From positions 1-64,000 of the forward strand of contig CANQOL010000015.1 of the NCBI GenBank assembly GCA_947625475.1: a stretch of DNA of 64,000 nt, read 5' to 3'. The position numbers were made by a program, and so were the translations under genes. The notes beneath the pieces are model-generated. The model made no database searches, was not told the DNA's origin, and saw nothing but the letters and a program-made list of their open reading frames with translations. Below, one piece after another: positions 8,160-16,925 of this stretch. Source of the DNA: an uncultured Acetatifactor sp. (GTDB lineage: Bacteria; Bacillota; Clostridia; Lachnospirales; Lachnospiraceae). Numbering within the stretch: the stretch's first letter is position 1; every line of letters starts with the position of its first letter.

Positions 8160-9986
8160 TCATTTTGTCCTTACCCCAATACCCAAATACTTTTCCCAAA
8201 ATTCCAAACTTGTCAGTATTCGGAAATTTTCATGATAATCATTTACAGCTTCATCGTATTTCTGGTCAATGAGACTGTACAACTCCTTCAACCTTCTCAG
8301 ACATTTCTTGGCATCCTTTGGACTTCTTTTTGTCACAAACCCTTTTTTGCAGGCATAATCATAATTGAGAATCGTATCCGTCCTGTATACCGTCGACTGT
8401 ACAACATTTATGGTCGGCACAATATTATATGAGCGCTGCACCGGCAGATAAGTTCCATTCACAGTAATTCGGTTAATCATCCTCGCTTTAAGTCCAACCG
8501 CTGGTACTGCTCTCAGAGAAGCCTCATAAAGAGGATAAGAAAAAGTTACCTTCTCCTCCAGATCCTCTAAATACTGTAAACTGTATCCCTGAGATGTAAT
8601 CTCCCGATGCAATGCCTCCCCATCCTGCTCAGCTAGCCATCTCACACCTTTTAAGAAATCTTCTACCCCTTGCATTAATAACTGTGCATTTTTATATCGA
8701 TAAATCCGTATCTCATCACATACCTGCCGGTACAAAATCTCTTTAAACGCTTTTTTCGGGATTGTCATATTGTGCAAAGAGTTATCAATCAACCGATTTC
8801 TTAAAATATAGTAGTAAAGGAAAGATGAATACTTATTTTCAAACGGTTCATGCCAGACACAAACTCCGTTCATCAGAATCAAGTATTTCATATTTCGAAG
8901 TCCATACTCTACATCATCTCCACGAATAAAGATAGGCATTGGCAAATTAGTCTCTGTAACAACACTTACCGGGAACGCACAATACCACCAGGCATTAAAC
9001 TGAACCCTCTCCTCAAACTCATTAAACAAACATGCATCCAATGTATTCAGATCCAAACCATGCTTATAGGAAATCAGTTCCCCAGCATTCCAGGCCGCTC
9101 CCGATTCCACCTGGAAATACTGCCTGTCCATCCTCAGCATTGCACCGCCCACAAAGGCTTCCTGATAATTTTCTTTCAGACATGTCAATATAGCCCATGT
9201 GCGGTAAATCGATTCTGGTTCTACCCTCACGTCATCATCCATCACCAGGATGTGTGTAATTCCATTTTGTCGGTTCTGCCGGCAAATTTCTATAATTCCC
9301 CGCGTAAATCCGCCAGCACCTCCGGCATTCTTATTTTTGAAAATATGTATCTTAGAACCAGCGATCCCTTCCTTCTCCAGCGTGCCTGCATTGTCTGATA
9401 CAAAAATCTCCAGTTTGTCATGCAGTGGTGATTGTTTGTTGTTTAGATATTTTCCGCTCAACAGCCGCAAGTTAGCTTCAATAAAACGCTCCCTCTTGTA
9501 AGTACATATATCTATGCCGATTTTAACATTCCGGGTATGGGACCTAGAAAGTTCAGCGGTATAGCTGCCCCCAAAAAATCTGGAATTGTCCCCCATGCCG
9601 TTTAATACGAAGCAGAACATTCCCGCTGTGGAGTAAGATCTAAACTCAAATGTAAACTCCTTCGGTTCATCACCCTCCTGAACACAAAGATATTCTCCAC
9701 AGTACTCCGTATGAATTTCCGGTCCAATCTTCTCCTTTCTCATCAGGGTCACCCGCAAAGCTCCCCTCAGCTTTAATGACAAATACACTTTTTTGACATT
9801 GGTATATTTAAACCACTTTTCCGCTGAAAATCCATTAAAATAAGTGTCAAACCAGACAGAAGCATACCGGGAAATATCTATGTAATCCTGCGTCCAGGCA
9901 TAGTAGGCCCCTTCTGCACGTCGAAAGTACATCTTTTCTTCTGTACAAGTTTCCGTAGACGGAAATATCAAATTTTGTAATATCAT
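8160..9986 (-). CDS. GlfT2-like (galactofuranosyltransferase-type) GT2 glycosyltransferase, copy 1
   Basis: A 608-residue protein with the domain order of mycobacterial GlfT2: an N-terminal beta-sandwich (about 1-150), a GT-A domain (about 155-400) and a helical C-terminal region. Visible motifs are IDICTYKRE near residue 160, NAGGAGGFTRG near 220, a metal-binding DDD at 250-252, GDDVEYGLR, and WHEPFENKYSS with the catalytic-type WHE. The family adds galactofuranose from UDP-Galf, often processively. No UDP-galactopyranose mutase is in the window, so the donor is inferred. It sits 22 bp after a second GlfT2-like gene. Lack of membrane spans suggests cytoplasmic assembly of a glycan. Confidence 0.82.
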   Translation of the reverse strand: MILQNLIFPSTETCTEEKMYFRRAEGAYYAWTQDYIDISRYASVWFDTYFNGFSAEKWFKYTNVKKVYLSLKLRGALRVTLMRKEKIGPEIHTEYCGEYLCVQEGDEPKEFTFEFRSYSTAGMFCFVLNGMGDNSRFFGGSYTAELSRSHTRNVKIGIDICTYKRERFIEANLRLLSGKYLNNKQSPLHDKLEIFVSDNAGTLEKEGIAGSKIHIFKNKNAGGAGGFTRGIIEICRQNRQNGITHILVMDDDVRVEPESIYRTWAILTCLKENYQEAFVGGAMLRMDRQYFQVESGAAWNAGELISYKHGLDLNTLDACLFNEFEERVQFNAWWYCAFPVSVVTETNLPMPIFIRGDDVEYGLRNMKYLILMNGVCVWHEPFENKYSSFLYYYILRNRLIDNSLHNMTIPKKAFKEILYRQVCDEIRIYRYKNAQLLMQGVEDFLKGVRWLAEQDGEALHREITSQGYSLQYLEDLEEKVTFSYPLYEASLRAVPAVGLKARMINRITVNGTYLPVQRSYNIVPTINVVQSTVYRTDTILNYDYACKKGFVTKRSPKDAKKCLRRLKELYSLIDQKYDEAVNDYHENFRILTSLEFWEKYLGIGVRTK

Positions 9987-10008
9987 AGTCCCTCCACCCT
10001 GTGTAATG

Positions 10009-11607
10009 TCAACTTTTGTAGAACTCGGTCAGAATCCATAGAAACCTTCCGAACCTTCCCTTTGTTACATATCCCTGATTTTTGTCATGATCACAATGAA
10101 CCGCATATCGAGCGGTCAAATATTGTACCGGATGATCATAAAACTCGTCTGTCAAAACAATCCTTTTAGGCATCAGGGCCCGCAGATAACCTCTTTTACC
10201 CGCCGGAGGCGGATAAAACCTTCCCTTTGCCGGCTGTATACCCCACTTCTCAACGATCTCCTCATAAGAAGTCAGTGTGTAATTTAGAGTTATAACTTCC
10301 ATATTCCTTTTGGCGGGATCTGTTTTTTTCAAATAGTTCATGCCTTTCTTATAATCCTGATATCCCCAAAGCACTGCTTCTGCCATTTGATATTGCTGAC
10401 AAAAAAGCTTTCTCAAAAGCCTTTGCCTTGCTATGTATCTGGCCTTTTGGCCCGTAAATCCCTTTACATAAAGACTGCATAAATACAGATAGTTTCGAAT
10501 ATTATAGTACTCTGCTGCGGAATTATATTTACTTTCAAATTTCTCATGCCACACTCCCACACCGTTCATTGTCAAAATCCTTTGTCTGCATCGGAGTGCA
10601 TACTCTACATCGTCATATTTAAGGAAAAACGGCATGGGCCGTTCGCCCTTCTTGGCATATTCGGCTGGCATCAGCATGCACCACCAGCCGCCATAATTTA
10701 TTTCAAATATGTCCTGATTCTTCAACAAGTCCGCGGGATTGGATAAATCCAGAAAATGTCCGTAATCCCTCTGAATGCCATCCTGTGAAAAATATCCTCC
10801 TGCGGCAAACTGCCGGGTGGGTTTGTCCAAGTAAAGCATGGATCCTGCGAGTGATAGATCCCTTTCTTCCGGTCTCAAAAATTTCACGAAGTTTAGTGCC
10901 CTTTGCACAGCGGAGCTGTCAATTTCTACATCATCATCCATTAACAGCAAATGTGTGATGTCTTTTATTTTGCAGGCGGCATCCATACCCCGTCCAAATC
11001 CGCCGCTTCCCCCTACATTTTCTCCTCCTACCAGGGTGACGCCTTCTCGAAAAGAATCTTCTTTCAAAGTACCGCCGTTATCCGAAACAATAATCCTGCA
11101 TTGTGAACCCAAAGTGTCATATAAATAATCGACGTTCTTCACCACAGATTTCTCTCTGAGGAATGTGCAGAAAATTAATGCACAGTTCACCGGTCGAAAA
11201 CCTTCTCCTTCCGCAAAAACCTGAATCCGGCTGATCCTGCCTCCCGTTTTTTTTGCTTGTAACACAGGATAAAGCAGCTTTGAATTCCCCGGTATATCCG
11301 ACAAACATATTCCAATCTCTCCCGTCTGTTCCAAATATCCAGATGCAGCCGTTCCATCCTCCGTACATAATAAAATATTGAAACTGCCATTTACTTCAAA
11401 TCTGTAAAGCAGCCGGCAGATTGTTGTGTATCTCCTTAACTTTTCCAAAGATACCGCCCCAAAAAATGTATCAAAAGAAATCTTCGCCTCTCCTCTGACA
11501 GATTCCAGCGCACCATTTGAAACAACAAAATCATTCTCCCTGTAATACAATTCCCTGGTTCCGGCCAATCTAGGTGTTAATGGCAATTCAAAGAATAATT
11601 CCAGCAC
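10009..11607 (-). CDS. GlfT2-like GT2 glycosyltransferase, copy 2
   Basis: A 532-residue paralogue of the 8160-9986 product. It has the beta-sandwich N-terminus, IVSDNGGTL and VGGSGGFGRG segments, a LLMDDDVEID metal motif, YDDVEYALR and GVWHEKFESKYNSA. The likely start is a GTG at 11607 whose first base is the last base of the TAG stop of the upstream recombinase gene, so translation is probably coupled to the recombinase. In GlfT1/GlfT2 pairs one enzyme starts and the other extends the galactan; a similar division is possible here. Sugar specificity is inferred from the family only. Confidence 0.8.
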   Translation of the reverse strand: MLELFFELPLTPRLAGTRELYYRENDFVVSNGALESVRGEAKISFDTFFGAVSLEKLRRYTTICRLLYRFEVNGSFNILLCTEDGTAASGYLEQTGEIGICLSDIPGNSKLLYPVLQAKKTGGRISRIQVFAEGEGFRPVNCALIFCTFLREKSVVKNVDYLYDTLGSQCRIIVSDNGGTLKEDSFREGVTLVGGENVGGSGGFGRGMDAACKIKDITHLLLMDDDVEIDSSAVQRALNFVKFLRPEERDLSLAGSMLYLDKPTRQFAAGGYFSQDGIQRDYGHFLDLSNPADLLKNQDIFEINYGGWWCMLMPAEYAKKGERPMPFFLKYDDVEYALRCRQRILTMNGVGVWHEKFESKYNSAAEYYNIRNYLYLCSLYVKGFTGQKARYIARQRLLRKLFCQQYQMAEAVLWGYQDYKKGMNYLKKTDPAKRNMEVITLNYTLTSYEEIVEKWGIQPAKGRFYPPPAGKRGYLRALMPKRIVLTDEFYDHPVQYLTARYAVHCDHDKNQGYVTKGRFGRFLWILTEFYKS

Positions 11608-12692
11608 TACCTTGCCTCCCCCGCCACCAGCTCAATAGCCCGGGTCTTGCTGTACAGCGTGGACGGAGTGCAGCTGGCGTAGGTACTCTGCACCGTAGCA
11701 TTCCCCAAAAGGTCCGTGACCGTCACCAGATCCACTCCGCTGCTGAGGCACCGGCTGATAAAGAGCCTGCGCAGACCGCTGAAATTTACATCCGGCATCC
11801 CCTCGCTTTTCAACAGGGCCCGCAGACGGTACTGCATGGTCCGGGGCTCCACCGGGGCTTCCTTCCCCGACAGGAAAAAGCAGAACTCATCCCGGCGCAT
11901 TTCCTCCAGGATCTCCCGCAGGAATGGGGCCAGAGGGATCACACGCTCTCCCGGCTCCCCCTTCAGATCAGTGAGCACAAGCCCTGTATTCTCCCCCGCT
12001 GAGATCCGCTGGAGGGTCTGGCGCACCGTCACCAATCCTTCCTCTAAATCGAAATCCCGCCATCGCAGGGCGCACAGTTCCCCGATCCGCAAACCGGAAA
12101 ACAGGGTTAGCAGGATCCCTGCCTTGGTTGGGTTGGGGGACTGGGTGAGCACCTGACAGAGTTTCTCGCACATGGGCCGATCGTAAAGCAGCTCCCCCGC
12201 TGCATGTCCGGCGCGAGGCTCCTCCGAAAGGCAGGATCCTTCTCCCTGAAATTCCGAACCGCTGCGGAGCTGCCCATGGCCGCCTGCCGCCTGCTTCTGC
12301 AGGCCCCTGTCCGACACGGCCAAACTCTGCACAGTCCACCCCTGGCCGCCCGCCGCCTGCCGCCTCCCTGGCTTTTCCAGCACCACATCCAGCCCCGGAT
12401 CCGGGCAGCCGTACACCCGGGACACATACTTGGTGATCATCTTGGTCTGCACCAGGTTGTCGTAGGTGTACTGGGGTGTCAGTCCCTCCTCCAGAAGGCG
12501 CTTCTCCAGGCCCTTGATCTGCTCGCCCGTAAGCTCCGCCCACTTTGTTTTTCCAAGATACGGGCGGATGTTTTTCTCGTATTTCACTATGTACTGGGCG
12601 TAAGAGGTAGGCTTCACTCTCTGCCTCACCCATCCCAGCCACTCCCCGGCCCCATCCTCGAACAACATGCTTTTTATGTTCCTTCTGCTCAT
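11607..12692 (-). CDS. Tyrosine recombinase/integrase-like protein with altered catalytic residues
   Basis: About 361 residues from an ATG at 12692 that has a strong ribosome-binding site (AGGGGAGCTC). A GTG at 12803, directly after the upstream stop, is an alternative start giving 398 residues. It has a SAM-like core-binding domain and a C-terminal catalytic domain with the first arginine in FSGLRIGELCALRW. The HxLRH box is changed to SGLRR and the GH of the next box to GN, so two conserved histidines are missing. A Gly/Gln-rich middle insertion is also atypical. Catalysis is doubtful; it may act as a DNA-binding partner of the upstream integrase. Its stop overlaps the start of a glycosyltransferase gene (TAGTG). 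Confidence 0.78.
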   Translation of the reverse strand: MSRRNIKSMLFEDGAGEWLGWVRQRVKPTSYAQYIVKYEKNIRPYLGKTKWAELTGEQIKGLEKRLLEEGLTPQYTYDNLVQTKMITKYVSRVYGCPDPGLDVVLEKPGRRQAAGGQGWTVQSLAVSDRGLQKQAAGGHGQLRSGSEFQGEGSCLSEEPRAGHAAGELLYDRPMCEKLCQVLTQSPNPTKAGILLTLFSGLRIGELCALRWRDFDLEEGLVTVRQTLQRISAGENTGLVLTDLKGEPGERVIPLAPFLREILEEMRRDEFCFFLSGKEAPVEPRTMQYRLRALLKSEGMPDVNFSGLRRLFISRCLSSGVDLVTVTDLLGNATVQSTYASCTPSTLYSKTRAIELVAGEAR

Positions 12693-12803
12693 GAGCTCCC
12701 CTCTGCTTCCGGATTCCACTCTTTCTTCACTCCCCAGGTATCTCTTGAATTTCACCATTTGCGAAAATCCATCCCCAGCAGACCGGCTCTCTCTTTGGAA
12801 CAC

Positions 12804-13853
12804 TCAGGCTGCAAACCTCAGACGCTTCATAAACTGCTTCTTCCTCTCCAGGGAAGAATGCACATACCGGTTCAGCGTGATCTCCACCCCGGAGTGTCCC
12901 AGTATTTCGCTCAGGGACTTCACGTCGAACCCCATCTCCACACAGTTGGTGGCAAACATATGCCGCAGGGCGTGGAAGTGGATTGACGGCAGATATGCTT
13001 TTTTGAGCAGCCCCTGGAACCGGTACTGCATCAGCCGGGGCTCCACTGGCTTTTCCGTCCCGGAGAGCACATACCCCTCCCCCGCCTGCTCCCGAAGCAT
13101 GGGCATCAGGCAGTCCGGAATGGGAATCTCTCTGACGGAGGAATTGCTTTTCGGCTCCGTCAGCACCAGCTTTGTACCCTTTTCTGTGCGGATCCGCTGG
13201 AGAGTCCGGGTCACGGAGAGGGTCCGCCTGCCCAGGTCCACATCCCCCCACCTTAATGCGCACAGCTCCCCGATACGCAGCCCCGTAAACAGGGAGAGCG
13301 CAACCCCAAGGGAGGTGGCATCCCGGTGGGTCCCCAGGTATCTGTGGAGATTCTTCTGCTGCGCCTTTGACAGCAGAAGAATCTGGGCTTTTTTCTTCTT
13401 GGGCAGCACCACCTCCTGGATCCGGTTTCGGATGTTGTAGCGGCTGACGGCAAATTTCATCATGGACTTAATCAGGATCACTATATCCGAGACATAGCCG
13501 GCGGAGAGGCCCCGGCTGAGCTTGTCCGAGATAAAGCCCTGGATCCGCCCCGGATCCAGCTCCTGGATGCGGAGCTTTCCAAAGGCAGGCAGGATGTGGG
13601 CCCTTGCTTTTCCCACGTAGTTGGCCATGGTAGATTCCTTCACCCGCAGCCGGATTGCCTCCCGCCACTCCTCAAAAAGCATTTCTACCGTCAGCTGGGT
13701 GGTGCCGTAGCTCTGCCCCTCCCAGAACTCCTGCATCTTTTCCTCCACCTCTTCCCGGCTCTTCCCGTAAAAGTAAAAGATACGTCCTTCCCCTCCCGTC
13801 CTGCAGCGCCCCTCATAGCGCCCGTCCCGGCGCAGATAGATACTTCCTCCCAT
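12804..13853 (-). CDS. Tyrosine site-specific recombinase (phage-integrase family)
   Basis: A 349-residue tyrosine recombinase. An arm/core-binding N-terminus (about 1-165) includes an Arg/Lys-rich start. The catalytic domain carries FTGLRIGELCALRW (Arg I), FHALRHMF (HxLRH box), ILGHSGVEITLNRY (GH box and nucleophile Tyr). The active site therefore looks complete, in contrast to the following gene. The start is supported by AGAGGAG five bases upstream of the ATG. It is the first gene of the leftward polysaccharide operon, with no phage or conjugation genes next to it. A role in promoter inversion or another local DNA switch is an inference from this placement; a stranded integrase of a lost element is the alternative. 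Confidence 0.88.
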   Translation of the reverse strand: MGGSIYLRRDGRYEGRCRTGGEGRIFYFYGKSREEVEEKMQEFWEGQSYGTTQLTVEMLFEEWREAIRLRVKESTMANYVGKARAHILPAFGKLRIQELDPGRIQGFISDKLSRGLSAGYVSDIVILIKSMMKFAVSRYNIRNRIQEVVLPKKKKAQILLLSKAQQKNLHRYLGTHRDATSLGVALSLFTGLRIGELCALRWGDVDLGRRTLSVTRTLQRIRTEKGTKLVLTEPKSNSSVREIPIPDCLMPMLREQAGEGYVLSGTEKPVEPRLMQYRFQGLLKKAYLPSIHFHALRHMFATNCVEMGFDVKSLSEILGHSGVEITLNRYVHSSLERKKQFMKRLRFAA

Positions 13854-13888
13854 GTTTTCTCCTCTTTCCTTGATGGTTTATTCCAACG

Positions 13889-13911
13889 GAAAATCCTGGC
13901 AATGGATTTTC
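13889..13911. other. Recombination-core-like inverted repeat 36 bp upstream of the recombinase start
   Basis: Perfect 8-bp arms GAAAATCC (13889-13896) and GGATTTTC (13904-13911) flank a 7-bp asymmetric spacer TGGCAAT. This is the geometry of tyrosine-recombinase core sites (paired arms, 6-8 bp crossover region). No second copy was found by eye in the nearby sequence, so the role is speculative. An mRNA hairpin is the alternative. Confidence 0.4.
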
Positions 13912-13916
13912 TATTG

Positions 13917-13945
13917 TTGACATTTGTGCCCTTTCGTGATATGCT
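13917..13945 (+). promoter_or_regulatory. Rightward promoter-like sequence facing away from the polysaccharide operon
   Basis: A perfect TTGACA (13917-13922) is followed by a 17-bp spacer and TATGCT (13940-13945). It points toward rqcH, starts six bases after the core-like inverted repeat, and runs into the hairpin at 14057-14087. Confidence 0.45.
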
Positions 13946-14056
13946 TGCTAAGAAATCCGGCACAGGTATGATAGTATATTTTGTGCCTTTCGCAAATGGT
14001 GAAATGAGCGATAACATGACATAAAAATTGTTCCCGTTAAAACGGATAAAAAAGTG

Positions 14057-14087
14057 CTCCCCTTTCAGACTCTTCCTGAAAAGGGAG
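14057..14087. terminator. Bidirectional-looking terminator between the polysaccharide operon and rqcH
   Basis: CTCCCCTTTCAG (14057-14068) pairs with CTGAAAAGGGAG (14076-14087) with one mismatch and a 7-base loop. On the minus strand it is followed within three bases by a run of six T. On the plus strand TTTCC follows. It would insulate rqcH from transcription on either side. Confidence 0.55.
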
Positions 14088-14184
14088 TTTCCTGTTTCCT
14101 CTTCCCGTCCGCTCTTCTTTGTGCTAAACTATTTACATCTGCAGTTTACACCCTGACACACTTACCACGAAAAAGGAGTTCGCT

Positions 14185-15927
14185 ATGGCATTTGACGGTA
14201 TCACAATCGCAGGTCTGGTGAAGGAATGCAGGGAGGCCCTTCTGGGCGGGCGTATCTACAAGATTGCCCAGCCCGAGTCGGACGAGCTGCTCCTCACCGT
14301 CAAGGGGAATCAGGGGCAGAAGCGCCTTCTGATCTCCGCCGGGGCCTCTCTCCCTCTCATGTATCTGACACAGGAGAACAAGCAAAGCCCCATGACCGCT
14401 CCCAGCTTTTGCATGCTGCTGCGCAAGCATTTGCAGAACGGCCGGATCATCGGCATCACCCAGCCGGGTCTGGAGCGCATTGTCCATATGGATGTGGAGC
14501 ATCTGGACGAGATGGGGGATCTGAAGCGGGAGCGCCTCACCGTAGAAATCATGGGCAAGCACAGCAATATCATCTTCTGCCAGGAGGACGGCACCGTCAT
14601 CGACAGCATCAAGCATGTCTCCGGCCTGGTCAGCAGCGTCCGGGAGGTGCTGCCCGGCAGGCCCTACTTTATCCCCAACACCCAGGACAAGGCAAATCCC
14701 CTGGAGGCGGATTTCTCCCACTGGCAGAGTCACCTGGAGGGAAAGCCCCTGCCCCTTTTTAAGGCCGTTTATTCCGCCTACACCGGCATTTCCCCTGTGA
14801 TTGCCCAGGAGATCTGTTACCGGGCGGGGGTGGATGGGGAGCGCTCCGCTGCCGCCCTCTCCCATGATGAGCTCACCCGCCTTTATGAGGTCTTCCGGGA
14901 GATGATGGAGGATGTAAAGGCAGGCCGCTTTACTCCCCAGATCGCTTACACCCGGAACCAGCCGGCGGAGTTTGCGGCCCTCAGACTCAGCATGTATTCC
15001 TCCGGGGAGGACCGGACCCAGGATTTCGACTCCATCTCCCAGCTTCTGGAAACCTATTATGCCAAAAAAAACGCCGTCACCCGCATCCGGCAGAAGTCCT
15101 CGGAGCTGCGCCGGATCGTCCAGACGGCCCTGGAGCGGGATATCAAAAAATATGACCTGCAGCTTGCCCAGATACGGGATACGGAAAAGCGTGATAAATA
15201 CCGGATTTACGGGGAGCTGCTCAACACCTACGGCTACAGCGCCGCCCCCGGAAGCAAAAGCCTCACGGCGGTCAACTATTATAACGGGGAGACCGTCCAG
15301 ATCCCCTTAGATCCCACCCTGACAGCCTCGGAAAACGCCCAGCGCTATTTCGAGCGCTACAATAAGCTGAAGCGCACCTATGAGGCGCTCTCTCAGCTCA
15401 CCCAGGAGGTGAAGGCCCAGATCGACCACTTAGAGTCCGTCAGCGCCTCTCTGGACATTGCCCTCCAGGAGGAAGATCTGGTGCAGATCAAGGAGGAGCT
15501 CACCGCCAGCGGCTATATCCGCCGGAAGGGCCCTGCCCGTCGGGAAAAGGTCACCAGCCGCCCCTTCCGCTATCTCAGCAGCGACGGCTTCCCGATCTAT
15601 GTGGGGAAAAACAACTATCAGAACGATGAGCTGACCTTCCAGTTTGCCTCCGGCGGAGACTGGTGGTTTCACGCCAAGAACATCCCGGGCTCCCATGTGA
15701 TTGTCCGGTGCGAGGGCGGTGTCACGCCCCCGGACTCTACCTTTGAGGAAGCCGCCCGGCTGGCGGCCTACTACTCCAAGGGCCGCGGCCAGGACAAGGT
15801 GGAGGTGGATTACATCCAGAAAAAGCATGTAAAAAAGCCCAGCGGAGCCAAGCCGGGCTTTGTGGTGTACTATACCAATTATTCTATGATGATCGATCCG
15901 GATATCTCCCGGATCCGGGAGGGATAA
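14185..15927 (+). CDS. rqcH: RqcH/NFACT ribosome-associated quality-control protein (Rqc2 homologue, FbpA family)
   Basis: A 580-residue NFACT protein of normal length. The N-terminal NFACT-N domain starts MAFDGITIAGLVKE and includes KQSPMTAPSFCMLLRKHL and EIMGKHSNIIF. A coiled-coil middle spans about residues 280-440. The C-terminal NFACT-R domain has DWWFHAKNIPGSHV and the KKPSGAKPGFVVYY region. RqcH binds stalled 50S subunits with tRNA-Ala and adds C-terminal alanine tails that mark truncated peptides for degradation. The older fibronectin-binding name refers to the same family. It is the first rightward gene after the polysaccharide locus and marks the start of the core genome. Confidence 0.93.
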   Translation: MAFDGITIAGLVKECREALLGGRIYKIAQPESDELLLTVKGNQGQKRLLISAGASLPLMYLTQENKQSPMTAPSFCMLLRKHLQNGRIIGITQPGLERIVHMDVEHLDEMGDLKRERLTVEIMGKHSNIIFCQEDGTVIDSIKHVSGLVSSVREVLPGRPYFIPNTQDKANPLEADFSHWQSHLEGKPLPLFKAVYSAYTGISPVIAQEICYRAGVDGERSAAALSHDELTRLYEVFREMMEDVKAGRFTPQIAYTRNQPAEFAALRLSMYSSGEDRTQDFDSISQLLETYYAKKNAVTRIRQKSSELRRIVQTALERDIKKYDLQLAQIRDTEKRDKYRIYGELLNTYGYSAAPGSKSLTAVNYYNGETVQIPLDPTLTASENAQRYFERYNKLKRTYEALSQLTQEVKAQIDHLESVSASLDIALQEEDLVQIKEELTASGYIRRKGPARREKVTSRPFRYLSSDGFPIYVGKNNYQNDELTFQFASGGDWWFHAKNIPGSHVIVRCEGGVTPPDSTFEEAARLAAYYSKGRGQDKVEVDYIQKKHVKKPSGAKPGFVVYYTNYSMMIDPDISRIREG

Positions 15928-15993
15928 GAGGAAGGCGGAGACCCCTTAAAGGCGTCCCTGGAGGCGTCCGTAGAAGCGCCTGCTGGTAGTTCC

Positions 15994-16911
15994 TTACAGG
16001 GTAAGCGCTCCCACCGCCGGGATGGTCAAAACGCTCAGCAGGGTGGTCAGAGCCACTCCCCTGCTTGTGAGCTCCGTGTCTCCCCCGTACTGCTTCGCCA
16101 TCATGGCGGTCATACTGCCCACCGGCGTGGCCATCATCACCATGGCCACGCCCCGCAGGGTCTCATGGCTCACAAACTGCTTTAATACCGCCATGCCGAT
16201 CACCGGCAGCACCAGCAGCTTGACTGCCGAGAAGACCAGGAGCCGCACGTCCGTAAAGAGGCTCCTTAAGGGAATCCCCGCCAGGGCCATCCCAATCACG
16301 ATCATACTTAAGGGCGCGGTCAGATTTCCCAGCCCGGCCACCGTATCCTTAAAGAACTGGGGCGTCTCCCAGTCAAGGCCGTACAGAAGGATCGCCGCCA
16401 GGGCGGCCGCCACTCCCATATTCAGCATCCGTCTCCAGGCAAAGCCCTCCCCGGCTCCCTCCCGTCCCCTTGTGAGCTCCCAGATCCCATAAGTATAGAT
16501 CAGCAGATTGTAGGGGATCTGAAAAATGGCCGTCTGGAGCATGGCCTCATTCCCGTACATGGCCTGCACCACCGGGAAGCCCATAAAGCCGATGTTGGAG
16601 AAGATGGTCATCAGCCGGTATACGCCCCGCTGCTCCCGGGGGACTCTCAAAAGCAGGGGCAGAAAGCAGGCGATCCCGATCAGGCCCACATACAGAAACA
16701 CGGCCGTCAGCACCGTCTGAAACAGCTCGCTGCCGCCGATGCGGCCCGCGGCATTCACGGTCCCGCTGATCACCAGCCCCGGGCTGGCAAAATTTACCAC
16801 CAGAAAGCTGATGGACTGGGAAGCCTTCTCATCCAGGTATCCCTTTTTACGGCAGAAAAACCCGATCAGCATGAACAGAAACAAAACGGTCATTTTCCCA
16901 AGCAGTGCCAT
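15994..16911 (-). CDS. AEC-family (auxin efflux carrier-type) transporter
   Basis: About 305 residues from an ATG at 16911 preceded by AGGAGGG; longer upstream reading in the frame looks non-coding. Eight to ten hydrophobic segments are visible. It has the two-half arrangement of AEC/BASS-type permeases, with conserved FxNxGFMGFPV (about residue 110) and MATPVGSMTAMMAKQYGG (about residue 265) segments. Family members export or take up small organic acids such as malate; the substrate here is unknown. It follows the flippase gene by 14 bp in the same direction. Confidence 0.85.
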   Translation of the reverse strand: MALLGKMTVLFLFMLIGFFCRKKGYLDEKASQSISFLVVNFASPGLVISGTVNAAGRIGGSELFQTVLTAVFLYVGLIGIACFLPLLLRVPREQRGVYRLMTIFSNIGFMGFPVVQAMYGNEAMLQTAIFQIPYNLLIYTYGIWELTRGREGAGEGFAWRRMLNMGVAAALAAILLYGLDWETPQFFKDTVAGLGNLTAPLSMIVIGMALAGIPLRSLFTDVRLLVFSAVKLLVLPVIGMAVLKQFVSHETLRGVAMVMMATPVGSMTAMMAKQYGGDTELTSRGVALTTLLSVLTIPAVGALTL

Positions 16912-16925
16912 AAAGCATATCCCTC

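Larger units (their letters stand above)
13854..14184. other. 331-bp divergent control region between recombinase operon and rqcH
   Basis: No gene is seen here. It contains a GAAAATCC/GGATTTTC inverted repeat, a rightward promoter-like sequence, three copies of a TGTGCC motif (starting at about 13926 and 13984 forward, and at about 13958-13963 reversed), and a terminator-like hairpin at 14057-14087. No strong leftward promoter for the recombinase operon was found. The best leftward candidate is a TATACT near 13974 without a good -35. Confidence 0.6.

Noticed and set aside
11607-13853. Prophage or integrative element defined by the two integrases
   Set aside because: No structural, lysis, replication or transfer genes lie beside them, and they are transcriptionally joined to glycan genes.
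14057-14087. Hairpin as part of the recombination site
   Set aside because: It has terminator features (T-run on the minus side) and no similarity to the core-like repeat at 13889-13911.
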